A stretch of DNA of 64,000 bases, from positions 62,001 through 126,000 of the forward strand of contig NZ_RBVY01000004.1 of assembly GCF_004000215.1 (NCBI RefSeq), read 5' to 3'. The notes under the pieces were generated by a model. It was not told the DNA's origin, made no database searches, and was given only the letters and a program-made list of their open reading frames with translations. A program made the translations under genes and the position numbers. How positions within the stretch are numbered: the first letter of the stretch is position 1; each line of letters begins with the position of its first letter. Below are positions 62,674 to 64,000 of the stretch, piece after piece. Source of the stretch: Nitratireductor alexandrii. GTDB taxonomy: Bacteria; Pseudomonadota; Alphaproteobacteria; Rhizobiales; Rhizobiaceae.

Positions 62674-62853
62674 GGGGGCAGGGGCTTTCGGTGGGTATCC
62701 CCGGCTTTTAGAGAGGTTGATCGTGAAATGGAAACGCCCGCCGGCGGGCGGGCCCGTCCCGACCGATACGCGCGCCACCGTCGCCGTTAACCTTAACAAT
62801 TGGTTTGCGTTGCGGCCGCGCGGCCGGCCCGGCACTGTGCCGGGACGGAACGG

Positions 62854-63441
62854 ATGACGATGAAGAAGATTCTCTGCCTTTTTGTTCTGGCCTTCTGGTC
62901 GGCCTTTTTCGGCGCCCTGGCCTTTATCGCGCTCACCGATGACGGCGGCGCGGCCGCGCTCGTCCATCGTGCGCTCGATATCGACCCTAGGGTGGCCGGG
63001 CCGACGCCGATCGATTCGCCGTTTTACGCCAGCGTGCTCGCTTTCGGCCTGATCCTTGCCGCGGTGCTGTTTGTTTGGGCCCTCCTGTCGGCGCTGTTTG
63101 AAAGGGCCGAGGGCACGCGCGATGCCGACGAGCTGGCGCGGCTGGCCTTCGGCGCGGGAACCGGCATGATGATGGTGCTGATGGCGGCAGGTGCCGCGAT
63201 CGGCGGGCAGGGCGCGTTCGTTGCCGCCTCGATCCACGTCGCCGCGCTGACAGTCTCCTATATCGCCATGCGCGCGGAGGCGCGCCGTGCCGCCGAAGCC
63301 GCCATGCCCAGCCCGCAGACCCATCCCGACGGCCTGTCGCAGCAGCCGGCCGTGCGCCTGATGGCGCTGGGCGCGGCCCACAATTCCATGCTTTCGAAAC
63401 TCTCAGGACGCTCCGAGGCGGGCGGGGAACGGCAGAGCTGA
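62854..63441 (+). CDS. Membrane protein of unknown function
   Basis: 195 residues with four hydrophobic segments (LCLFVLAFWSAFFGALAFIAL, VLAFGLILAAVLFVWALLSALF, LAFGAGTGMMMVLMAAGAAIGG, FVAASIHVAALTVSYIAM). The C-terminal 50 residues are hydrophilic (PSPQTHPDGLSQQPA). ATG 62854 is chosen; ATG 62860 is close. Its stop overlaps the next start by one base. No family recognised. Confidence 0.72.
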   Translation: MTMKKILCLFVLAFWSAFFGALAFIALTDDGGAAALVHRALDIDPRVAGPTPIDSPFYASVLAFGLILAAVLFVWALLSALFERAEGTRDADELARLAFGAGTGMMMVLMAAGAAIGGQGAFVAASIHVAALTVSYIAMRAEARRAAEAAMPSPQTHPDGLSQQPAVRLMALGAAHNSMLSKLSGRSEAGGERQS

Positions 63442-63752
63442 TGCGCTACATCCTGGGATTCTGGGCCGTGCCGATGGGACTGTTCTGGTCCTGGTTCCTG
63501 CTCGCCTATAATGACTGGAATTTCGGCATGCTGTTTTTCAGCCGCGTGCTCTACGACCATGTCTTTTCGATCTACGGCGAGATCACCGGGATCGCGCCGG
63601 ACCAGTTGCCGATGCTGATCGCCCGCGCCTGCATCGTCGACACGTTCTTGATCTTCGGCATCCTGGCCTTCCGCCGCAGGAAAAAGATCGCCGCCTGGAT
63701 CGCGGCCCGGCGCGCCGCTCAGCCGCAGGAAGCGGCCGCGCCCAGGGCCTGA
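63441..63752 (+). CDS. Small membrane protein of unknown function
   Basis: 103 residues: [19 protein letters not shown], a polar loop, [19 protein letters not shown] and a basic tail ([19 protein letters not shown]). Translationally coupled to the previous membrane-protein gene. The 3' end overlaps ruvX on the other strand by 34 bases. Unknown function. Confidence 0.7.
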   Translation: MRYILGFWAVPMGLFWSWFLLAYNDWNFGMLFFSRVLYDHVFSIYGEITGIAPDQLPMLIARACIVDTFLIFGILAFRRRKKIAAWIAARRAAQPQEAAAPRA

Positions 63753-64000
63753 AGCCTGTCGAGCACGCCCTGCAGGATGAAGGCGGCCGCCGCCGAATCG
63801 ATGCGGCCGCCGCGTTTCTTGCGCGACACGTCCATTTCGATCAGCGCGCGCTCGGCCGCCACCGTCGACAGTCTCTCGTCCCAGAACACGAACGGCAGCA
63901 CGCTCACCCGCTGCATGTTGCGCACGAAGGCCCGGCTTGCCTGCGCGCGCGGTCCCTCGCTGCCGTCCATGTTGATGGGCAGGCCCATGATCACCGCGCC
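63719..64000 (-). CDS. ruvX: Holliday junction resolvase-like RuvX/YqgF, partial (N-terminus off the right edge)
   Basis: C-terminal 93 residues of the YqgF/RuvX family (RNase H-like nuclease, 16S rRNA maturation). Visible: [45 protein letters not shown] with the conserved WDERLST, and [18 protein letters not shown] with the catalytic-type Asp. The frame stays open to the window edge. Confidence 0.93.
   Translation of the reverse strand, partial: GAVIMGLPINMDGSEGPRAQASRAFVRNMQRVSVLPFVFWDERLSTVAAERALIEMDVSRKKRGGRIDSAAAAFILQGVLDRLQALGAAASCG

Noticed and set aside
62735-62750. CGCCCGCCGGCGGGCG palindrome upstream of the membrane-protein gene at 62854
   Set aside because: A short G+C-only palindrome is expected by chance in this composition. 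No regulator or T run is associated with it.

Overview
The window is chromosomal DNA of a high-G+C alphaproteobacterium, most likely of the order Hyphomicrobiales (Rhizobiales). Supporting this are the gene orders coaD-ppiA-ppiB-queA-tgt, uvrA/ssb next to gyrA, and dprA-plsY-pyrC'-pyrB near ruvX. The window also has a complete rhizobial-type glycerol ABC transporter operon (glpR, glpD-SPTQUV-K type), a sitABCD/mur manganese locus, and LexA sites of the alphaproteobacterial type GAAC-N7-GAAC. The assignment rests on protein family recognition and synteny only.

Layout. 1-4 kb: end of lipB, a tRNA-Leu(GAG), then a lower-G+C stretch with a LysE-family exporter and a higBA toxin-antitoxin pair with a 24-bp perfect palindromic operator, and a lipoprotein. 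4-12 kb: mgtE, a DUF6455 protein, a MerR-family (LiuR-like) regulator with a palindrome upstream, an isoprenylcysteine-methyltransferase-like protein with a DUF1624 membrane protein, a fatty acid desaturase, an aldo/keto reductase, small secreted or membrane proteins and a DUF72 protein. 12.3-15.25 kb: a lower-G+C island carrying an Eco29kI-like restriction-modification system with a Vsr mismatch endonuclease. 15.3-25.2 kb: uvrA and ssb (each with its own SOS box), a VOC protein, a MarC protein, and gyrA with a small leader ORF overlapping its TTG start. 25-30.9 kb: coaD, two cyclophilins, queA, tgt and membrane or secreted proteins. 31-35 kb: the four-gene Anbu cluster (ATP-grasp, alpha-E, transglutaminase, Anbu proteasome-like protein). 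35-45.3 kb: glycerol uptake and catabolism. 45.4-49 kb: an orphan betaine-type binding protein overlapping an L,D-transpeptidase, and small proteins. 49-53.2 kb: sitABCD and a divergent mur with a Mur-like box between them. 53.3-54 kb: an OmpA-family lipoprotein with a clear terminator. 54.03-55.87 kb: a small lower-G+C cassette with two unrecognised genes, flanked by 37-bp perfect direct repeats of the dprA 3' end. 55.8-64 kb: dprA, plsY, a DHOase-like pyrC', pyrB, an AidB-type acyl-CoA dehydrogenase, an AEC permease, two membrane proteins and the end of ruvX.

How the genes fit together. The glp block forms a complete glycerol pathway: GlpV/GlpPQ/GlpST uptake, GlpK phosphorylation and GlpD oxidation, with GlpR as the likely repressor. 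The sit block imports Mn2+ under the adjacent Fur-family regulator. queA and tgt act in queuosine tRNA modification, and pyrB with pyrC' in pyrimidine synthesis. The two clearest candidates for horizontal acquisition are the restriction-modification/Vsr island beside uvrA and the cassette at the 3' end of dprA. The dprA cassette is the least explained structure in the window.
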